Part shown: positions 13,301-23,929 of the stretch, one piece after another | Layout of the letters: each line of letters opens with the position of its first letter | Position numbering within the stretch: the first letter of the stretch is position 1 | Source of the DNA: Lentzea nigeriaca | GTDB taxonomy: Bacteria > Actinomycetota > Actinomycetes > Mycobacteriales > Pseudonocardiaceae | Length of the DNA: 64,000 nucleotides | Direction of reading: 5' to 3' | Assembly (NCBI RefSeq): GCF_016907955.1 | Contig: NZ_JAFBCX010000001.1 | Span: forward strand, 620,001-684,000 | Position numbers and translations under genes: made by a program | Notes under the pieces: model-generated | What the model was told of the DNA's origin: nothing | The model's database searches: none | What the model saw: only the letters and a program-made list of their open reading frames with translations

Positions 13301-16300
13301 GACGGCCACCGCGTGCTGATCGAGTCGAGCGCGCACCCCGTGCTGATGCTGCCCGCCCAGCAGACCGCGGAAGCCGTCGGCACCGAGGTCGTCGCGATCG
13401 GCTCACTGCGCCGTGACCAGGGCGACCAGCGGCGGTTCACGATCTCGCTCGCCCAGGCGTGGGTCGCGGGACTCGACGTCGACTGGCGTTATCCCGGCGG
13501 GCGCAGGATCGCGTTGCCCACGTATCCGTTCGACCGTCAGAGGTTCTGGCCGGAACCGCTGGTCAAGGACACGTCCGATCCGGTCGACGCCGAGTTCTGG
13601 GAGCTCGTCGACAACGGCGGGCTCGAGGACATCGGCGTCGGGCAGGACGTCGCGCAAACGCTCGCGCAGTGGCGCAGCCGCCGCAAGTCCGAATCCACAG
13701 TGGACACCTGGCGCTACCGCGACCAGTGGACCCCGGTCACCGTCACCGGCACGCCGACCGGCACGTGGCTCGTGGTCACGTCCGGCACGGATGCGCAGGA
13801 CGTGATCACCGCGCTGAACGCCGTGCACGTCGACGTCGACGAGCGGATCAGCCGGGACGACCTCATCGCACGCCTGCCGGAGACGATCGACGGCGTCATC
13901 GCGATGACCGGCCTGCAGGCCACGATCACGCTGGTGCAGGCCCTGGCCGAAGCCGGTGTCAGCGCTCCGGTCTGGGCCGTCACCCGCAAGGCCGTCGCGG
14001 TCGGCGACGAGGAGGTCGACCCGGCCCAGACCGCGATCTGGGGTCTCGGTCGCGTCGCCGCACTCGACCTGCCCCGTCGCTGGGGCGGCCTGGTCGACCT
14101 GCCCGACACGCTGGACACCAAGGCCGCGCAACGGTTCGCCGCCGCGTTGACCGGCACCGAAGACCAGGTCGCCATCAGGCACAACGGTGTGTTCGCCCGC
14201 CGTCTCGTCCGCGCGAACGCCCGCCACAGCCCCGAGTTCGAGGCGTCCGGCACCGTCCTGATCACCGGCGGCACCGGGGCGCTCGGCGGTCACGTCGCCC
14301 GCTGGATGGCCGAGGCGGGCGCCGATCATCTCGTGCTCACCAGCCGCCGCGGCCTCGATGCACCAGGTGCGCGCGAACTCAAGGCGGAGCTGGAACAGAC
14401 CACCCGCGTCACCATCGCGGCCTGCGACGCGGCAGACCGTGCAGCACTGGCAACGCTGCTGGACGGCATCGACGACCTCACCACGGTCGTGCACGCGGCG
14501 GGCATCGGCACGGGGGACGCCCCGATCGACGAACTCCGGTACTCCGACGTCACGGCGTTGCTCGACACGAAGATCACCGCCGCTCGGCACCTGCACGAAC
14601 TCGCACCGCAAGCGCGTTTCATCCTGTTCTCGTCGGGTGCGGCGAGCTGGGGCAGCGGTGGCCAGCCCGCTTACGGGGCGGCCAACGCCTACCTCGACGG
14701 CCTCGCCCACCTGCGCAGGTCGCAGGGCCTGAAGGCGACGTCGATCGCGTGGGGCGCGTGGGCGGACGCCGGCATGGCCGCCGATCACGGCATGTATGAG
14801 GCGCTGCAGCGGATCGGCATCGGATCGATGCCGCCCGAGCTCGCGATGCGGGTGCTGCGCCAGGCCGTCGCCGACGACGAGACCCAGCTCACCGTCACCA
14901 ACATCGACTGGGCCAGGTTCGCGCCGAGCTTCACCGCCGAGCGGCCGAGTCCGTTGCTCAACGGCATTCCCGAGGTTCGCGCGGCATTGGCCGAAGAGCC
15001 CGTCGAGGAGTCGGAGCTCAAGCAGCGCCTCGCCCGGCTCACCGAGGCCGAACGCGACCGCGCGCTGCTCGACCTGGTCCGTGCCGAGGCCGCGAAGACG
15101 CTGGGCTACGCGGAAAGCGACCAGGTTCCGACCGGCAGGGCGTTCCGGGAGCTGGGCTTCGACTCGGTCACGGCGGTCGAGATGCGCAACCGCCTCAAGA
15201 CCGCGACCGGGCTGGCGCTGCCCGCGACGCTCGTCTTCGACTACCCGACCGCGACCACGCTCTCGCAGCACCTCCGCGACGAGCTGTTCGGTGGGGCGCA
15301 ACAGATCGAGGCCCGCGCGGCCACGAACGTCACCGGCGATCCGATCGTGATCGTCGGCATCGGCTGCCGTTACCCCGGTGGCGTGACGACGCCGGAAGCG
15401 TTGTGGGAGCTCGTGTTCGAGGGCCGTGACGTGATCTCGCGGTTCCCGGCGGACCGCGGCTGGGACATCGAGCGGCTCGCCAGTTCGACCTTCGAGGGCG
15501 GATTCCTCGACGCCGTCGCCGACTTCGACGCGGGCTTCTTCGGGATCTCGCCGCGCGAGGCCGTGGTGATGGACCCGCAGCAACGCCTGCTCCTCGAAAC
15601 GTCGTGGGAGGCCCTGGAACGCGCGGGCATCGACCCGACGACCTTGAAGGGCAGCTCGACCGGCGTCTTCGTCGGCACCACGGGGCAGGACTACGAGTCG
15701 CTGCTCAACCGGTCGCTGGAGGAGACCGGCCCGTACGCGACGACCGCGTTCTCCGCTTCCGTGCTGTCCGGCCGCATCTCCTACCTGCTCGGGCTGGAGG
15801 GCCCCGCGGTCACGATCGACACGGCGTGCTCGTCGTCACTCGTGGCCATGCACTGGGCCGCGCAGGCGCTGCGCAACGGCGAGTGCGATCTCGCTCTGGC
15901 CGGTGGTGTCGCGGTCATGACCACGCCCAACGCCTACTCCGCGTTCACCGCGGCGGGCGGGCTCGCACCGGACGGGCGGTGCAAGGCGTTCGCGGAGGCC
16001 GCGGACGGCACCGGCTGGTCCGAGGGCGCCGGTGTGGTGCTGCTCGAACGGTTGTCGGACGCGCGTCGCCACAGCCACGAGGTGCTCGCGGTCCTGCGCG
16101 GTTCCGCGATCAACCAGGACGGCGCGTCGAACGGCCTGACCGCGCCGAACGGCCCGTCACAGCAGCGGGTGATCCGGCAGGCGCTGGCGAACGCCGGGTT
16201 GCGGCCGTCCGAAGTGGACGCCGTCGAGGCGCACGGCACCGGCACCACGCTGGGCGACCCGATCGAGGCGCAGGCCGTGCTCGCGACGTACGGGCAGAAC

Positions 16301-19300
16301 CGGTCGACGCCGCTGCTGCTCGGGTCCATCAAGTCGAACCTCGGCCACCCGCAGTCGGCGGGTGGTGTCGCCGGCGTGATCAAGATGATCATGGCGCTGC
16401 GCAACGGTGTGCTGCCGCAGACCCTCCACGTCGACGCGCCTTCGTCCAATGTGGAGTGGCAGTCGGGCAGCGTCGAGCTGCTGACGGAACGCCGTGACTG
16501 GCCGGCGAACGGCCGTCCGCGCCGCGCCGGTGTGTCGTCGTTCGGTGTCTCCGGCACGAACGCGCACGTGATCATCGAGGAAGCGCCCGAGTTCACCGCC
16601 GCGGTTCCCGAGGTGACCACCACTGCGTCGGTGGTGCCGCTGGTGGTGTCGGGCAGGTCCGAGGAGGCGCTGGCCGATCAGCTCGCGCGTCTCGGCTCGG
16701 TCGAGGCGTCGCAGCTCGACCTCGCCTACTCGCTCGCGGTGTCGCGCAGTGCGTTCGAGCACCGGGTCGTGCTCGTCGACGGTGTCGAGATCGCCAGGGG
16801 AGAGGCGGCCGAGCGGGATCTGGCGGTCTTGTTCACGGGCCAGGGGTCGCAGCGGCTCGGCATGGGACGGGACCTGTACGAGCGGTTCCCGGTGTTCGCG
16901 GACGCGTTCGACGCCGTGCTCGCCCATCTCGACCCGGCGCTGCGGTCGATCATGTGGGGCGACGACGCGGAGGCGCTCAACCAGACCGGCGCCGCGCAGC
17001 CCGCGATCTTCGCGCTGGAGGTCGCGCTGTACCGGCTGGCCGAGTCGTTCGGGATCAAGGCCGGCAGGCTCGCGGGCCACTCGATCGGCGAGATCGCGGC
17101 CGCGCACGTCGCGGGTGTGTTCAGCCTGGAGGACGCGTGCACGTTGATCTCCGCGCGCGCCTCGCTGATGCAGGCGTTGCCCGCCGGTGGCGCGATGTTC
17201 GCGATCGAGGCGGGCGAGGACGAGGTCACGCCGTTGCTCACCGACGGCGTCTCGATCGCGGCGGTGAACGGGCCTGATGCCGTGGTCATCGCCGGTGCCG
17301 AACAAGAGGCTCGCAGGATTGTTGACCAATTCGACGATCGCAGGGTCAAGCAGCTCAAGGTCAGCCACGCCTTCCACTCGCCGCTGATGGAGCCGATGCT
17401 GGACGACTTCCGCGCGGCCATCGCCGGAATTTCGTTCAACAATCCGACGATCCCCCTGTTGACTGGTGGGATTGTTCAACAATCAGAGTACTGGGTGCGG
17501 CACGTGCGGGAAGCAGTCCGGTTCCACGACACGATGCGCGCGCTCGACGGCAGCACGTTCCTGGAGATCGGCCCGGACGGCGTGCTGTCCGCGATGGTCG
17601 GCGGCATCCCGTTGCTGCGCAAGGACCGCGGCGAGGAGCAGGCCTTCGTCACCGGGCTCGCCCGCCTGCACGTCAGCGGCGCGACGGTGAACTGGAGCGC
17701 GTTGTTCGAGGGAACGGGCGCGCGACGGGTGGACCTGCCGACCTACGCGTTCCAGCACGAGCGTTACTGGCCGACCGTCCTCGACGTCGCGCCGGTCGAC
17801 CATACGGCCTCCACTGTGGACTCGTGGCGCCACCGCGAGTCGTGGGAACAGGTCAGTCCGCGTGGCTCGGTTTCCGGCACCTGGCTGGTGCTCGGTGCGG
17901 AGGACGACTTCGCGCGCGACGTCGCGGCGGCCGTGGGCGGCACGGTGGTGCAGGAGGTGCCCGCGACGCCGTTCGACGGGATCGTGTCGCTGCTGGCGTT
18001 GGACTCCGCTGTGGACGAGAACGGCGTGCCGCACGGTGTGATCGCGACGATGGAGCTGATCCAGTCGTTGGCGCGCAAGGGCGTCAGCGCTCCGGTGTGG
18101 GTCGTGACACGAGGCGCGGCGACCAGCGCGACGCAGAGCGCGGTCTGGGGTCTCGGTCGCGTGGCGGCACTGGAACTGCCTGCTCAGTGGGGTGGTTTGG
18201 TCGACATCACCGGTGACGTCACGCTGCTGGGCGCGGTGCTGGCCGGTGACGAGACCGAGGTCGAGATCCGTGCCGAGGGCGTGTTCGCGCGACGTTATGA
18301 CGCCGCCGCGCCTGCCGATGCGATGTGGGAGCCACACGGCACCGTCATCGTCACCGGCGGCACGGGAGCGCTCGGCACGCACGTCGCCCGCGACCTGAAG
18401 CAGCGCGGTGTCGAGAAGATCGTGCTGGTCAGCAGGCGCGGTCTCGACGCGCCGGGTGCCGCGGAGCTGCGTGACTCGCTGGGCGCGGAGATCGTGGCGG
18501 CCGATGTCGCGGACCGGGCGGCGGTGCGGCGGCTGCTGGAGGAGTATTCGCCGAACGCCATCGTGCACACCGCCGGTGTGCTGAGCGATGGCGTGCTGGA
18601 AGGCCTCGCGCCGGAACGGTTCGCGGACGTGTTCCGGTCGAAGGTCGCGTCGGCGCTGGTGCTGGACGAGCTGACGCGGTCGCTGGAGCTGGACGCGTTC
18701 GTGCTGTTCTCGTCGGTCGCGGGTGCTCTCGGCAATCCCGGTCAGGCCAACTACGCGGCCGCCAACGCGGTGCTCGACGCGATCGCGCGGGACCGGCGTT
18801 CGCTTGGCCTGCCCGCGACGTCGATCGCGTGGGGTGCGTGGGCCGGCGCCGGAATGGCCGAAAGCGTTGACGCACAGGGCATCACGATGCGGCCGGACCT
18901 GGCCGTGGAATCGATGTGGCGTGCGGTCGCGGAGGACGCGCCGACCGTCGCCATCGCGATCCTGCCCGAGAAGCCCAAGGCACGGAAGAAGATCACTGTC
19001 GGCGGCGACGTGCTGGAGATCGTGCGGACCGCCGTCGCGTCGGTGCTCGGCTACGCCGGCCCGCACGCGGTGGGCGTGGACAAGGAGTTCCGCGACCTCG
19101 GGTTCGACTCGCTCACGGCGGTCGAGCTGCGCAACCAGCTGTCGGCGGCGACCGGACGGACGCTGCCCGCGTCCCTGGTCTACGACTACCCGACACCACG
19201 CCGTCTCGCCGACCACCTGCGCGGCGGTGCGACTGACTCGTCCGACACCGTCGTGGCGCACAACGACGAACCGATCGCCATCGTCGGCATGGCATGCCGC

Positions 19301-22300
19301 TTCCCCGGTGACGTGAACACGCCAGAGGAACTGTGGCAGCTGCTGCTCGACGGACGTGACGGCATGGGCGCGTTCCCGGTCGACCGCGACTGGGACGTGG
19401 AGTCGGTGCTGTCGACGTCGATCACCCGCGAGGCGGGGTTCCTCACCGGGACCGCGGACTTCGACCCGGCGTTCTTCGGGATCTCACCGCGTGAGGCTCT
19501 CGCGATGGACCCGCAGCAGCGGTTCCTGCTGGAGACGACGTGGGAGGCCCTGGAGCGCGTTGGCGTCGATCCTCTCTCGTTGCGCGGTTCGCAGACCGGT
19601 GTGTTTGTCGGCACGAACGGCCAGGACTACGCGACTCTGCTGACGTCGTCGGAGGAGGACACCGAGGGACACGCGGCCACGGGTCTCGCGGCTTCGGTGA
19701 TCTCGGGCCGGCTGTCCTACACGTTCGGCTTCGAGGGGCCCGCGGTCACCGTCGACACGGCGTGCTCCGCCTCTCTCGTCGCCATGCATCTCGCCGTGCA
19801 GGCGTTGCGCGGCGGCGAGTGCTCGCTCGCGGTGTCCGGTGGCGCGACGATCATGACGACGCCGCACGCGTTCGCCGAGCTCACACGCCAGGGCGCTCTG
19901 GCGGCGAACGGCAGGTCGAAGGCTTTCTCCGACGACGCGGACGGCGCCGGCTGGTCCGAGGGTGTCGGCATGGTCGTGATGGAGCGGCTGTCCGATGCGG
20001 TGCGCAACGGGCACCGGGTGCTGGCGGTGATCCGCGGTTCGGCGGTGAACCAGGACGGCGCATCCAACGGCCTGACCGCTCCGAACGGTCCGTCGCAGCA
20101 GCGGGTGATTCGTGCTGCTCTCGCGAACGCCGGTCTGTCCGTTGGTGACGTCGACGCCGTTGAGGCGCACGGCACCGGTACGGCCCTGGGTGACCCGATC
20201 GAGGCACAGGCCCTGATCAACACCTACGGCGCCGAGCGTTCGACGCCGCTGTGGCTGGGTTCGGTGAAGTCGAACATCGGCCACACCCAGGCGGCCGCCG
20301 GTGTGGCGGGCGTGATCAAGATGGTGCTCGCCCTGCAGCACGGCCTGCTCCCGCAGACCCTGCACGTGGCCGCGCCTTCCTCGCACATCGACTGGTCCGC
20401 GGGCACGGTCGAGCTGCTGACGTCGGCGCGCGAGTGGCCCGCCACCGGTCAACCGCGCCGGGCCGGTGTCTCGGCGTTCGGCATCTCCGGCACGAACGCG
20501 CACATGATCCTCGAGGAGGCTCCCAGCGCCCCGGAATTGTCAGACCTCCCTGAGATGATGGGGATGGGGGGCGAATCCCCCCAGGGGGCCAGCCAATCGG
20601 GATCGATTCCGCAGGTGGGGGCGGTGCCGCTGGTCGTGTCGGCGAAGTCGCCGGCGTCGCTGAAGGCTCGGATCGAGCAGGTGCGCGCGCTCGACGCGAA
20701 CAAGACGGACCTCGGCTTCTCGTTGCTGACGACGCGGTCGGTGTTCGATCACCGTGCGGTGCTCATCGGGGACGAAGAGATCCACGGCGTCGCTCAAGAG
20801 AGTGCGCCGGTGTTCATCTTCCCCGGTCAGGGGTCGCAGTGGCACGGCATGGCCGTCGAGTTGCTGGACGAGGACGAGACGTTCGCGCACTGGGTCCGCA
20901 TGTGTGACGAGGCGATCGGCAAGCTCGTCGGCTGGTCGGTGATCGACGTCCTGCGAGGCGAGGCCGAGCTGCTGGAACGGATCGAGATCCTGCAGCCGAC
21001 GTTGTTCGCGGTGATGGTGTCGCTGGCTCAGACGTGGCGGCAGAACGGGGTCGAGCCCGCGGCGGTCGTCGGCCACTCCCAGGGTGAGATCGCCGCCGCC
21101 TACGTCGCCGGGGCGCTCAGCCTCGACGACGCGGCGAAGATCGTCGTCAAGCGGTCACAGCTGTTCGCGGACGAGCTCGTCGGCAACGGAGCCGTGGCGA
21201 GCGTGGCACTGCCCGTCGAGGAAGCACGGCAACTCATCGAGCGGTGGCCGGTGCTGTCCATCGCGGGCATCAACAGCCCCAACGCCTGCACGGTCGCCGG
21301 AGCTCTGCGAGAGCTCAACGAGTTCGTGGAGCTGTGCCAGGCCAGGGACATCCGCGCCAGGGTGGTCGCCTCGACGGTCGCCTCGCACGGTCCGCAGGTC
21401 GAACCGTTGCGGGAGAAGCTGCTGGACCTCCTCGGCACGATCACGCCGCGTTCGAGCGACATCGCGTTCTACTCGACGGTCACGGCCGACCGCATCGACA
21501 CCGCGACCCTCGACGCCGGCTACTGGTACGAGAACGCACGCCGGCCCATCGAGTTCGTCGCGATCACCAGGAAGCTGATCGAGGACGGCTACCGCGTGTT
21601 CGTCGAGGCGAGCCCGCACCCGGTGCTCACGATGTCCGCGCAGGCCACGGCCGACGCGGACGGCGCGGAACTCGTCACGATCGGCTCACTGCGCCGCGAC
21701 CAGGGCAACAGCCGCAGGTTCACCACCTCGCTCGCCGAGGCGTGGGTCGCGGGACTCGGCGTCCAATGGCGCTACCCCGGCGGACGCAAGATCGATCTGC
21801 CGACGTATCCGTTCAGCCGCAGCAGGTTCTGGCCCAAGGCGGGCGCGAAGACCGTCGCCGCCGGGGACAGCGCGTTCTGGCAGCTCGTCGAGAACGGCGG
21901 CCTCACCGAGGCGCTCGGCGTGGACACGAACGACATCCTTCCCGCCCTCAGGGAATGGCGAGCGCGGCAACAGGCCCAGTCCACAGTGGACGGCTGGTGC
22001 TATCGCGATTCGTGGCAGCTCCTGCGCGGCGTCCAGGCGACCGGCATCACCGGCACGTGGCTCGCGGCGGTCCCCGAGGAGACCGACGAGTGGACCGAGG
22101 CGGTGCTCCGGACGTTCGGCAACGACCTCGTGCGGATCACCGTGCGGCCCGACGCCGAACGCGCACTGCTCGCCACGGAACTGACCGGCATCGAACCGGT
22201 CGGTGTGATCTCGTTGCTCGGCACCGAGAACGCGCCGCACCGGGAGTTCACCTCGACGCCGCTCGGTCTCGCGCTGAACGTCCTGCTCCTGCAGGCCCTC

Positions 22301-23905
22301 GCCGACGCCGGCAGCACCGCGCCGTTCTGGGCCGTCACGAAGCAGGCGATCTCGACCGGCGCCACCGACCACGTCACCAACCCCGGCCAGGTCGCGCTGT
22401 GGGGCCTGGGCAGGGTCGCCGCGCTCGACCTGCCTCGCCACTGGGGCGGCCTGGTCGACCTGCCGGAGACGATCGACGGCCAGATCGAGCAGGGCCTGGT
22501 CGCGGCGATCACCAACGGCGGCGGCGAGGACCAGCTCGCGGTCCGCGGCACCGGCGTCCACGGCAGGCGGCTCGTCCCGGCCCAGCGCGCACCGAAGCCC
22601 ACCGAGTGGACGCCGCGCGGCACGGTTCTGATCACCGGCGGCACCGGCGCGCTGGGCGGCCACGTCGCCCGCTGGGTCGCCGGCCGCGGTGCCGAGCACG
22701 TGCTGCTCACCAGCCGTCGCGGTGATCAGGCACCGGGAGCGCGGGAACTGCAAGCGGAACTCGAAGCGCTCGGGGCCCGCGTCACCATCGCGGCGTGCGA
22801 CGTGTCCGACCGGCACAGCCTCAAGTCCGTGATCGACAGCGTTCCCGATCTTCGCGCCGTCGTGCACGCGGCCGGCATCGTCGAGGGCAACGCCTCCACC
22901 GACACGCTCGGCATCGACCAGCTGGACCGGTTGCTCAAGGCCAAGATGACGAGTGCCTGGCTGCTGCACGAGCTGACGAGCGACCTGGACGCGTTCATCC
23001 TGTTCTCGTCCGGCGCGGCGAGCTGGGGCAGTGGCGCGCAGCCCGCGTACGCGGCCTCCAACGCCTACCTCGACGGCCTCGCGCACTTCCGCCGGGCACA
23101 GGGCCTCAAGGCCACCTCGATCGCCTGGGGTGCGTGGGCGGACTCCGGAATGGCGTCGGAGAACGAGGAAGGCGCGGAACAACTGCGCAGGCGCGGCGTC
23201 CACACGATGAAACCCGACCTCGCGATCACCGCGCTGCAGCAGGCGGTCGAGGACGGGCACACGTCGCTGACGATCACCAACATGGACTGGGAGAAGTTCG
23301 CGCCGAGCTTCACCGCGTCCCGGCCGAGCCCGTTGCTCATGGGCATCCCATCGGTCCAGAAGGCCCTGGCAGAGCCGGAGACGACGGATTCCGGGCTCAA
23401 GGAACGGCTGCTGGCGTTGCCGGAAGCCGAACGCGCCAGGACACTGCTCGACCTCGTCCGCACGGAAGCCGCCGCGACACTGGGCTTCGAGAGCGCGGAG
23501 GCGTTCGGGCCGGCGAGGGCGTTCCGCGACGTCGGCTTCGACTCCGTGACGGCCGTGGACCTGCGCAACAGGCTCAAGTCGGTCACCGGTGTGGCGCTGC
23601 CGGCGACGCTGGTGTTCGACTACCCGACACCCGCGGCGCTGGCCCAGTTCATCCGCACCGAGCTGCTCGGCGAGGCCGCGAGCGCGGACGACGACCCGGA
23701 AGCGCACATCCGCGAGACGCTCGCGTCGATCCCGGTCAGCCGCCTGCGCAAGGCCGGTCTGCTGGACCTCGTTCTCCAGCTCGCGCAAGACAGTGGGGAA
23801 AACAACAGCGCCGGAGATGTTGTGCTAGCAGCCGAGGCGGAATCGATCGACGACATGGACGGCGAAGCCCTCCTGCGTCTGGCGATCGGGGACGCCATGA
23901 ACTAG
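2..23905 (+). CDS. Modular type I polyketide synthase, 5' end outside window (KR-ACP + five modules)
   Basis: Cytoplasmic multimodular PKS extending a polyketide chain bound to its ACPs. The frame is open through the left edge, so the true start lies upstream; 7,967 residues are visible. Order: KR-ACP (M0); KS-AT-DH-KR-ACP (M1); KS-AT-DH-KR-ACP (M2); KS-AT-KR-ACP (M3, M4, M5); then a C-terminal docking tail. All five KS domains keep the active-site Cys ([16 protein letters not shown] in M5), the EAHGTGT His and the second His (KSNIGH type). AT signatures: M1 and M4 HAFH (malonyl), M2 YASH and M3, M5 VASH (methylmalonyl type). The tail (about 23690-23902) has a helical segment and an acidic [12 protein letters not shown] motif, typical of docking to the next PKS. 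The next PKS gene starts 24 bp downstream behind an AGAAGGAAG ribosome site, so the two are co-transcribed and probably consecutive. No ER domain is present. Module functions are given separately. Confidence 0.97.
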   Translation, partial: TGSPIESAHALTAQVLERLQQWIADERQDRLAFVTRPGDLGAAAVWGLVRSAQTEHPGRFVLVESDGDVPAEVFALDEPQIRLRDGQALVPRLARLAPATGSSWQGRVLITGGTGGLGLVIARHLVAAHGVRDLLLVSRRGEADVTELEALGADVIVEACDAADRAALESLLSRHEVRAVVHTAGVLDDGIVESLTPDRVDTVLRPKVDAAWHLHELTAGLDAFVVFSSVAGTIGTAGQANYAAANAFLDALMEHRRANGLPGTSLAWGPWIAGMLSGADAERMARTGIPGITVEQGVELFDAAAGTGNAVPVRLDLPVLRARGDIPPMLRGLIKTRPRRVAADTSLTNRLARLDENGRLEALLDLVRGQVATVLGHAGTDEIDPGRAFQSLGFDSLTAVELRNQLTTVTGLRLPATLIFDYPNAGVLAGYLRDELFGSDKAIPSTEVRSAVSDDPIVIVGMACRYPGGVSSPEDLWRLVVDGVDAVTDFPVNRGWDVDALYHPDPDHVGTSYTRSGGFLHDAPLFDPAFFGMSPREALSTDSQQRLLLETAWESLERAGVDPVSLRGSDTGVFAGVMYTDYSVVISGSEFEGYQSMGSAGTFASGRVSYTFGFEGPAVTVDTACSSSLVALHLAAQALRNGECSLALAGGVTVMSTPSTFVEFSRQRGLSADGRCKSFADAADGVGWSEGVGLLVLERQSDALRNGHQILAVVRGSAINQDGASNGLTAPNGPSQQRVIRSALASAGLAASDVDVVEAHGTGTTLGDPIEAQALLATYGQDRSTPLLLGSIKSNIGHSQAAAGVAGVIKMVHAMRHGLVPATLHVDEPSTHVDWDAGDVTLVTSTTAWPSVFRPRRAGISSFGVSGTNAHVILEAPELSDLPEMMGMGTSVSPGGGEPESIQAGVPWLVSAKSAASLDAQVDRVLAVDGDPRDIGYSLALKTVFDHRAVVLDGQVVAKGMVSGKPLGYVFSGQGSQRLGMGRELYEAFPVFARALDEVLAHLDVRDVMWGDDAEALNQTGNAQPAIFAIQVALFRLLESFGVRPVKVAGHSIGEIAAAHVAGVLTLEDACRLVGARASLMQALPAGGAMVSVVASEEEVRPHLTDGVSIAAVNGPRSVVIAGVEEEVLAVAARWKNKRLKVSHAFHSPLMEPMLDDFRAAIADIEFREPVVGMSTSGRVDTVDYWVNHVRDVVRFHDNVARLGDMTLVEVGPDAQLTAMVDGLIPTLTRVKSDVESMLTALSQVHVDGINVDWTQLYTGGRRVDVPTYAFDHQSFWPENIGKSDVRSAGLGAVEHPLLGAAVELAGGAGYLFTARLSRRSWLADHTIHGAVLVPGAALVELALRAADEVGLDRVEELTLAAPLVLPQTGGVQVQVIVGVDENGRRSISVYSRPETAVDEPWTEHATGVLGSGGSVAEIGEWPPRAEAIDVTDAYERFAENGFEYGPAFQGLRAAWRDGDTVFAEVALPEGVAASGFGLHPALLDSALHAALLADEGAGLPFSWEGVSLHATGATALRVKLARGGSSIAIALADTTGAPVASVDALMVREVSAEQLTTVDLDSLFQLDWVEVEVPAEPAADVVVEHVVADGEVVEATHALVAQALERLQEWIADERPEKLVFVTGMGCLAGAAVRGLVRSAQTEHPGRFGIIDTDSGVLVPRALGIDEPELIIRDGVVKAARLARATAVRREVTWQGPVLITGGTGGLGGVIAKHLVTQGVEELVLVSRRGEKPEWADELDARVTVAKCDVANREAVRKLLKKHPVKSVVHAAGVLDDGVIESLAPERLATVLRPKVDAAWNLHELLPEARIVLFSSVAGTLGSAGQGNYAAANAFLDALARLRPNTVSLAWGAWGGGMAGRLSEVDVERMRRAGLPPISVEQGVELFDAAVAHGGAALAPFRLDLAVLRAKGEVPPVLRGLVRTRSKRSAAGSDTAVTLVSRLSALPEADRLEALLDVVRTEVAGVLGHAGAHAVDPAQQFRDLGFDSLTAVELRNRLTAATGIRLPATLIFDYPTSGALASYLRDELLGGVAATPNLPAPVSTPDDPVVIVGMACRYPGGVTTPEELWQLVIDEVDAVTGFPADRGWDLEGLYHPDPDHIGTSYTRCGGFLHDAAEFDPSFFGMSPREALATDTQQRLLLETAWEALERAGIDPTSLRGSATGVFTGLMYNDYQSVVGGGDMEGHQGQGSAGSVASGRVSYVFGFEGPAVTVDTACSSSLVAMHWAIQSLRSGECSLALAGGATVMSTPSTFVEFSRQRGISEDGRSKAFSDSADGVGWAEGIGQVVLERQSDALRNGHRILAVIRGSAVNQDGASNGLTAPNGPSQQRVIRAALASAGLAASDVDAVEAHGTGTPLGDPIEAQALLATYGQDRAEPLLLGSVKSNIGHSQAAAGVASVIKMVQALQHGVLPRSLHITEPSSHVDWEAGSVELLTSTRSWPSVDRPRRAGVSSFGVSGTNAHVILEAATKSPTQAGSGQAGDVPWLVSAKSAEALAAQVDRVRAVEADAVDVGFTLAARATFDHRAVIIGDDVVTGRVATAGKTVFVFPGQGSQWAGMGRELLAGNEVFARRIAECDAALRPFVGWSLIDVLRDEQPLEQVDVVQPVLWAVMVSLAEVWRSYGVEPQAVVGHSQGEIAAAAVAGALSLADAARVVALRSQAVDEALSRRGGMLSVPLPVDEVRPLIARYEDRVAVAAVNGPRATVVAGEVEALAEIVAACLEQDVRARMIAVDYASHTPQVEAIRERVLADLADIEPRTSAIPLYSTVTGEPIDTAIMDATYWYTNLRQTVEFQKATSALLRDGFRFFVEPSAHPVLTFGVEQTVEDIDAVVLGTLRRNEGGPGQLVRALAQAHVNGLEVAWDEFFRGGQLVDLPTYAFQRQRFWPAGANDPLLGSPVSVAGSEDVLFTSTLSTRSHPWLADHAVGGTILMPGTAFVELAIRAGDEVACETLDELTISAPLVLDGPVQLQVVVRGEDANGRRAITIYSRTHDDAPWTEHASGTLSTGSAASDFDATTWPPNAERVDVEGAYERFADMGFEYGPAFQGLRAVWRDGDDVYAEVATTENTAGFGLHPALLDSALHAALLAKDGAGLPFSWEGVSLHATGATRLRVRLRSRGDAMEIAVADTTGQPVATIESLVVRPTSLPQNEIDRDSLFRVEWTPAALPAEAAENVVVEHVVGDGNVIEATRALTSRVLAKLQEWISTERPERLAFVTREGDLAGQAVWGLVRSAQTEHPGRFVLADIDDDALLAQALATDEPQVRLRRGQLFAPRLQRVAGTQEITWESPVLITGGGGLGGVIAQHLVAEHGVTEVILASRSGRKPDWEVDATVKVVKCDVSDRKALQRLLKKHPVKSVVHTAGVLDDGVIESLTPEQLDTVLRPKVDAAWHLHELLPEARIVLFSSAAGILGGAGQGNYAAANAFLDALAQHRPNTVSLAWGTWEATVGLTGSLTDADRERLVRAGMPPITPSQGTALFDAAVASGEAVLLPARLDLATLRAQGDVPPLLRGLIRTRTRRTVAGSDAATGLAAKLRPMGDAERLDALLDLIRTQVSAVLALESFDAGRAFRDLGFDSLTAVDLRNRLTAVTGLRLPATLVFDYPTAAVLAAFLRDELFGADGGDAVATRAVSDDDPIVVVGMACRFPGGVTTPEELWQLVLDGTDAISEFPSDRGWDLDALFSGDDIGTSATRLGGFLHDAGDFDPAFFGMSPREALATDSQQRLLLETAWEAFERAGIDPISLRGSDTGVFAGVMYNDYAQLLGGEFEGHHGTGSSPSVASGRVSYVLGLEGPAVTIDTACSSSLVAMHLAVQSLRTGESSLALAGGVAVMSTPATFVEISRQRGVSADGRCKAFSEGADGTGFSEGVGLLVLERQSDAVRHGHNILAIVKGTAVNQDGASNGLTAPNGPSQQRVIRAALAAAGLAPSDVDAVEAHGTGTSLGDPIEAQALLAVYGQDREEPLYLGSIKSNIGHTQSAAGVAGVIKMIMALRHGVLPQTLHVSAPSSHIEWDAGSVELLTSSREWPSVSRARRAGVSSFGISGTNAHVILEAPELSDLPEMMGMGTSVSPGGGPSGIDPAGVGPAGNGPAGNGPAGNGPAGIGTAGPVPLVVSAKSPASLRAQVERIKALVDGGHDPVDVGFSLAARSRFEHRAVIVGDEVVDGAVVEAGPGPVFVFPGQGSQWPGMAVRLLDEDETFARWMAEADRAIAHHVGWSVIEVLRGDAELLDRIEVLQPALFAIMISLAQTWRENGVEPAAVVGHSQGEIAAAYIAGALSLEQAAKIVVKRSQLFADELVGNGAVASIALPAEQVRKMLPGELAIAGINSPHACTVAGAIPALEKFVASCVAEDIRARVIGSTVASHCAQVDRLRDRILELFADITPQTGSVPFYSTVTAERIDTASLDAEYWFQNARRPVSFAKTVEKLVEDGHRVLIESSAHPVLMLPAQQTAEAVGTEVVAIGSLRRDQGDQRRFTISLAQAWVAGLDVDWRYPGGRRIALPTYPFDRQRFWPEPLVKDTSDPVDAEFWELVDNGGLEDIGVGQDVAQTLAQWRSRRKSESTVDTWRYRDQWTPVTVTGTPTGTWLVVTSGTDAQDVITALNAVHVDVDERISRDDLIARLPETIDGVIAMTGLQATITLVQALAEAGVSAPVWAVTRKAVAVGDEEVDPAQTAIWGLGRVAALDLPRRWGGLVDLPDTLDTKAAQRFAAALTGTEDQVAIRHNGVFARRLVRANARHSPEFEASGTVLITGGTGALGGHVARWMAEAGADHLVLTSRRGLDAPGARELKAELEQTTRVTIAACDAADRAALATLLDGIDDLTTVVHAAGIGTGDAPIDELRYSDVTALLDTKITAARHLHELAPQARFILFSSGAASWGSGGQPAYGAANAYLDGLAHLRRSQGLKATSIAWGAWADAGMAADHGMYEALQRIGIGSMPPELAMRVLRQAVADDETQLTVTNIDWARFAPSFTAERPSPLLNGIPEVRAALAEEPVEESELKQRLARLTEAERDRALLDLVRAEAAKTLGYAESDQVPTGRAFRELGFDSVTAVEMRNRLKTATGLALPATLVFDYPTATTLSQHLRDELFGGAQQIEARAATNVTGDPIVIVGIGCRYPGGVTTPEALWELVFEGRDVISRFPADRGWDIERLASSTFEGGFLDAVADFDAGFFGISPREAVVMDPQQRLLLETSWEALERAGIDPTTLKGSSTGVFVGTTGQDYESLLNRSLEETGPYATTAFSASVLSGRISYLLGLEGPAVTIDTACSSSLVAMHWAAQALRNGECDLALAGGVAVMTTPNAYSAFTAAGGLAPDGRCKAFAEAADGTGWSEGAGVVLLERLSDARRHSHEVLAVLRGSAINQDGASNGLTAPNGPSQQRVIRQALANAGLRPSEVDAVEAHGTGTTLGDPIEAQAVLATYGQNRSTPLLLGSIKSNLGHPQSAGGVAGVIKMIMALRNGVLPQTLHVDAPSSNVEWQSGSVELLTERRDWPANGRPRRAGVSSFGVSGTNAHVIIEEAPEFTAAVPEVTTTASVVPLVVSGRSEEALADQLARLGSVEASQLDLAYSLAVSRSAFEHRVVLVDGVEIARGEAAERDLAVLFTGQGSQRLGMGRDLYERFPVFADAFDAVLAHLDPALRSIMWGDDAEALNQTGAAQPAIFALEVALYRLAESFGIKAGRLAGHSIGEIAAAHVAGVFSLEDACTLISARASLMQALPAGGAMFAIEAGEDEVTPLLTDGVSIAAVNGPDAVVIAGAEQEARRIVDQFDDRRVKQLKVSHAFHSPLMEPMLDDFRAAIAGISFNNPTIPLLTGGIVQQSEYWVRHVREAVRFHDTMRALDGSTFLEIGPDGVLSAMVGGIPLLRKDRGEEQAFVTGLARLHVSGATVNWSALFEGTGARRVDLPTYAFQHERYWPTVLDVAPVDHTASTVDSWRHRESWEQVSPRGSVSGTWLVLGAEDDFARDVAAAVGGTVVQEVPATPFDGIVSLLALDSAVDENGVPHGVIATMELIQSLARKGVSAPVWVVTRGAATSATQSAVWGLGRVAALELPAQWGGLVDITGDVTLLGAVLAGDETEVEIRAEGVFARRYDAAAPADAMWEPHGTVIVTGGTGALGTHVARDLKQRGVEKIVLVSRRGLDAPGAAELRDSLGAEIVAADVADRAAVRRLLEEYSPNAIVHTAGVLSDGVLEGLAPERFADVFRSKVASALVLDELTRSLELDAFVLFSSVAGALGNPGQANYAAANAVLDAIARDRRSLGLPATSIAWGAWAGAGMAESVDAQGITMRPDLAVESMWRAVAEDAPTVAIAILPEKPKARKKITVGGDVLEIVRTAVASVLGYAGPHAVGVDKEFRDLGFDSLTAVELRNQLSAATGRTLPASLVYDYPTPRRLADHLRGGATDSSDTVVAHNDEPIAIVGMACRFPGDVNTPEELWQLLLDGRDGMGAFPVDRDWDVESVLSTSITREAGFLTGTADFDPAFFGISPREALAMDPQQRFLLETTWEALERVGVDPLSLRGSQTGVFVGTNGQDYATLLTSSEEDTEGHAATGLAASVISGRLSYTFGFEGPAVTVDTACSASLVAMHLAVQALRGGECSLAVSGGATIMTTPHAFAELTRQGALAANGRSKAFSDDADGAGWSEGVGMVVMERLSDAVRNGHRVLAVIRGSAVNQDGASNGLTAPNGPSQQRVIRAALANAGLSVGDVDAVEAHGTGTALGDPIEAQALINTYGAERSTPLWLGSVKSNIGHTQAAAGVAGVIKMVLALQHGLLPQTLHVAAPSSHIDWSAGTVELLTSAREWPATGQPRRAGVSAFGISGTNAHMILEEAPSAPELSDLPEMMGMGGESPQGASQSGSIPQVGAVPLVVSAKSPASLKARIEQVRALDANKTDLGFSLLTTRSVFDHRAVLIGDEEIHGVAQESAPVFIFPGQGSQWHGMAVELLDEDETFAHWVRMCDEAIGKLVGWSVIDVLRGEAELLERIEILQPTLFAVMVSLAQTWRQNGVEPAAVVGHSQGEIAAAYVAGALSLDDAAKIVVKRSQLFADELVGNGAVASVALPVEEARQLIERWPVLSIAGINSPNACTVAGALRELNEFVELCQARDIRARVVASTVASHGPQVEPLREKLLDLLGTITPRSSDIAFYSTVTADRIDTATLDAGYWYENARRPIEFVAITRKLIEDGYRVFVEASPHPVLTMSAQATADADGAELVTIGSLRRDQGNSRRFTTSLAEAWVAGLGVQWRYPGGRKIDLPTYPFSRSRFWPKAGAKTVAAGDSAFWQLVENGGLTEALGVDTNDILPALREWRARQQAQSTVDGWCYRDSWQLLRGVQATGITGTWLAAVPEETDEWTEAVLRTFGNDLVRITVRPDAERALLATELTGIEPVGVISLLGTENAPHREFTSTPLGLALNVLLLQALADAGSTAPFWAVTKQAISTGATDHVTNPGQVALWGLGRVAALDLPRHWGGLVDLPETIDGQIEQGLVAAITNGGGEDQLAVRGTGVHGRRLVPAQRAPKPTEWTPRGTVLITGGTGALGGHVARWVAGRGAEHVLLTSRRGDQAPGARELQAELEALGARVTIAACDVSDRHSLKSVIDSVPDLRAVVHAAGIVEGNASTDTLGIDQLDRLLKAKMTSAWLLHELTSDLDAFILFSSGAASWGSGAQPAYAASNAYLDGLAHFRRAQGLKATSIAWGAWADSGMASENEEGAEQLRRRGVHTMKPDLAITALQQAVEDGHTSLTITNMDWEKFAPSFTASRPSPLLMGIPSVQKALAEPETTDSGLKERLLALPEAERARTLLDLVRTEAAATLGFESAEAFGPARAFRDVGFDSVTAVDLRNRLKSVTGVALPATLVFDYPTPAALAQFIRTELLGEAASADDDPEAHIRETLASIPVSRLRKAGLLDLVLQLAQDSGENNSAGDVVLAAEAESIDDMDGEALLRLAIGDAMN
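1361..6139 (+). other. M1: KS-AT(malonyl)-DH-KR(B)-ACP
   Basis: KS 1361-2629 with active Cys at 1874-1876. The KS-AT linker holds the repeated element (2630-2709). AT from about 2908 has GHSIGE (Ser 3155-3157) and HAFH, so malonyl-CoA is predicted. DH starts with HPLLG at 3887; its His motif [10 protein letters not shown] (His 3977-3979), YGP motif and Asp (4454-4456, [10 protein letters not shown]) are intact. [11 protein letters not shown] from about 5096, LDD motif, Tyr 5489-5491. ACP Ser 5966-5968. All reductive domains look active, so the expected outcome is an (E) double bond without a branch. The AT-DH junction (3627-3763) contains a low-GC island that is nearly identical to one in M9. 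Confidence 0.93.
2630..2709 (+). repeat. KS-AT linker element, copy in M1 (subtype 1)
   Basis: In-frame ~80-bp element encoding [14 protein letters not shown] then TSVSPGGG. It contains the perfect inverted repeat CCCCC-GGA-GGGGG (2679-2691) and ends near ATCGATCC. Codon style changes from C-ending to G-ending across it. Confidence 0.85.
6140..10906 (+). other. M2: KS-AT(methylmalonyl)-DH-KR with one-codon deletion-ACP
   Basis: KS from 6140, active Cys 6653-6655. This module lacks the repeated KS-AT linker element. AT from about 7640 has GHSQGE (Ser 7904-7906) and YASH at 8207-8218, the methylmalonyl signature. DH begins DPLLG (8678) instead of HPLLG but keeps the active motif [10 protein letters not shown] (His 8774-8776), YGP and Asp 9242-9244. 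The KR NADPH loop reads TGGGGLG (9887-9907), one residue shorter than TGGTGGLG in every other KR here. LDD and Tyr 10265-10267 are present. ACP Ser 10739-10741. If the KR works, the product is a methyl-branched alkene; if not, an alpha-methyl beta-ketone with an idle DH. Confidence 0.9.
12170..12249 (+). repeat. KS-AT linker element, copy in M3 (subtype 1)
   Basis: Same element as in M1 with a few substitutions, again with the C5/G5 hairpin and a GGGATCGATCC end. It leads directly into a 15-bp tandem array. Confidence 0.85.
12254..12328 (+). repeat. Five 15-bp tandem units (GVGPA, 3 x [10 protein letters not shown])
   Basis: Five consecutive 15-bp units, the middle three identical, encoding a Gly/Pro/Ala-rich pentapeptide array between KS and AT of M3. 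Being multiples of three, copy changes keep the PKS frame. Confidence 0.9.
15335..19261 (+). other. M4: KS-AT(malonyl)-KR(B)-ACP
   Basis: KS from 15335, active Cys 15827-15829; its second His sits in KSNLGHPQS, a slight variant. No repeated linker element. AT from about 16820 has GHSIGE (Ser 17081-17083) and HAFH 17366-17377, so malonyl-CoA. No [13 protein letters not shown], an LSD motif at 18581-18589 in place of LDD (the diagnostic final Asp is kept, so B-type), Tyr 18752-18754. ACP Ser 19109-19111. Expected outcome: unbranched beta-hydroxy unit of the opposite configuration to M3 and M5. Confidence 0.9.
19262..23902 (+). other. M5: KS-AT(VASH, methylmalonyl type)-KR(A)-ACP-docking tail
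   Basis: KS from 19262, active Cys 19763-19765 in the variant context CSAS. The linker element (20530-20610) is of the second subtype. AT from about 20804 has GHSQGE (Ser 21077-21079) and VASH at 21377-21388. The post-AT linker [10 protein letters not shown] resembles that of M3. KR is A-type: no LDD, Trp 23024-23026, Tyr 23048-23050. ACP Ser 23543-23545 lies in VGFDSVTA. The tail after 23690 is the C-terminal docking segment. Expected outcome: alpha-methyl, beta-hydroxy unit, then transfer to the second PKS. Confidence 0.9.
20530..20610 (+). repeat. KS-AT linker element, copy in M5 (subtype 2)
   Basis: The left half matches the other copies ([12 protein letters not shown]). The right half differs: [14 protein letters not shown], with a CCCCCC-A-GGGGG type hairpin (about 20577-20587). 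It ends GGGATCGATTCC. Only M11 shares this subtype. Confidence 0.8.
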
Positions 23906-23929
23906 CGGGCGATCCGAGAAGGAAGCGCG

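Larger units (their letters stand above)
10907..15334 (+). other. M3: KS-AT(VASH, methylmalonyl type)-KR(A)-ACP
   Basis: KS from 10907, active Cys 11414-11416. The linker element (12170-12249) is followed by five 15-bp repeat units. AT from about 12530 has GHSQGE (Ser 12800-12802) and VASH at 13094-13105; VASH is within the [Y/V/W]ASH methylmalonyl pattern. There is no DH: the AT is followed by a linker ([10 protein letters not shown]...) and the [13 protein letters not shown] (about 14258), no LDD, and Trp at 14648-14650 (ASWGSGG), so A-type; Tyr 14672-14674. ACP Ser 15164-15166. Expected outcome: an alpha-methyl, beta-hydroxy unit with L-type hydroxyl. M5 is its close paralogue. Confidence 0.9.
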
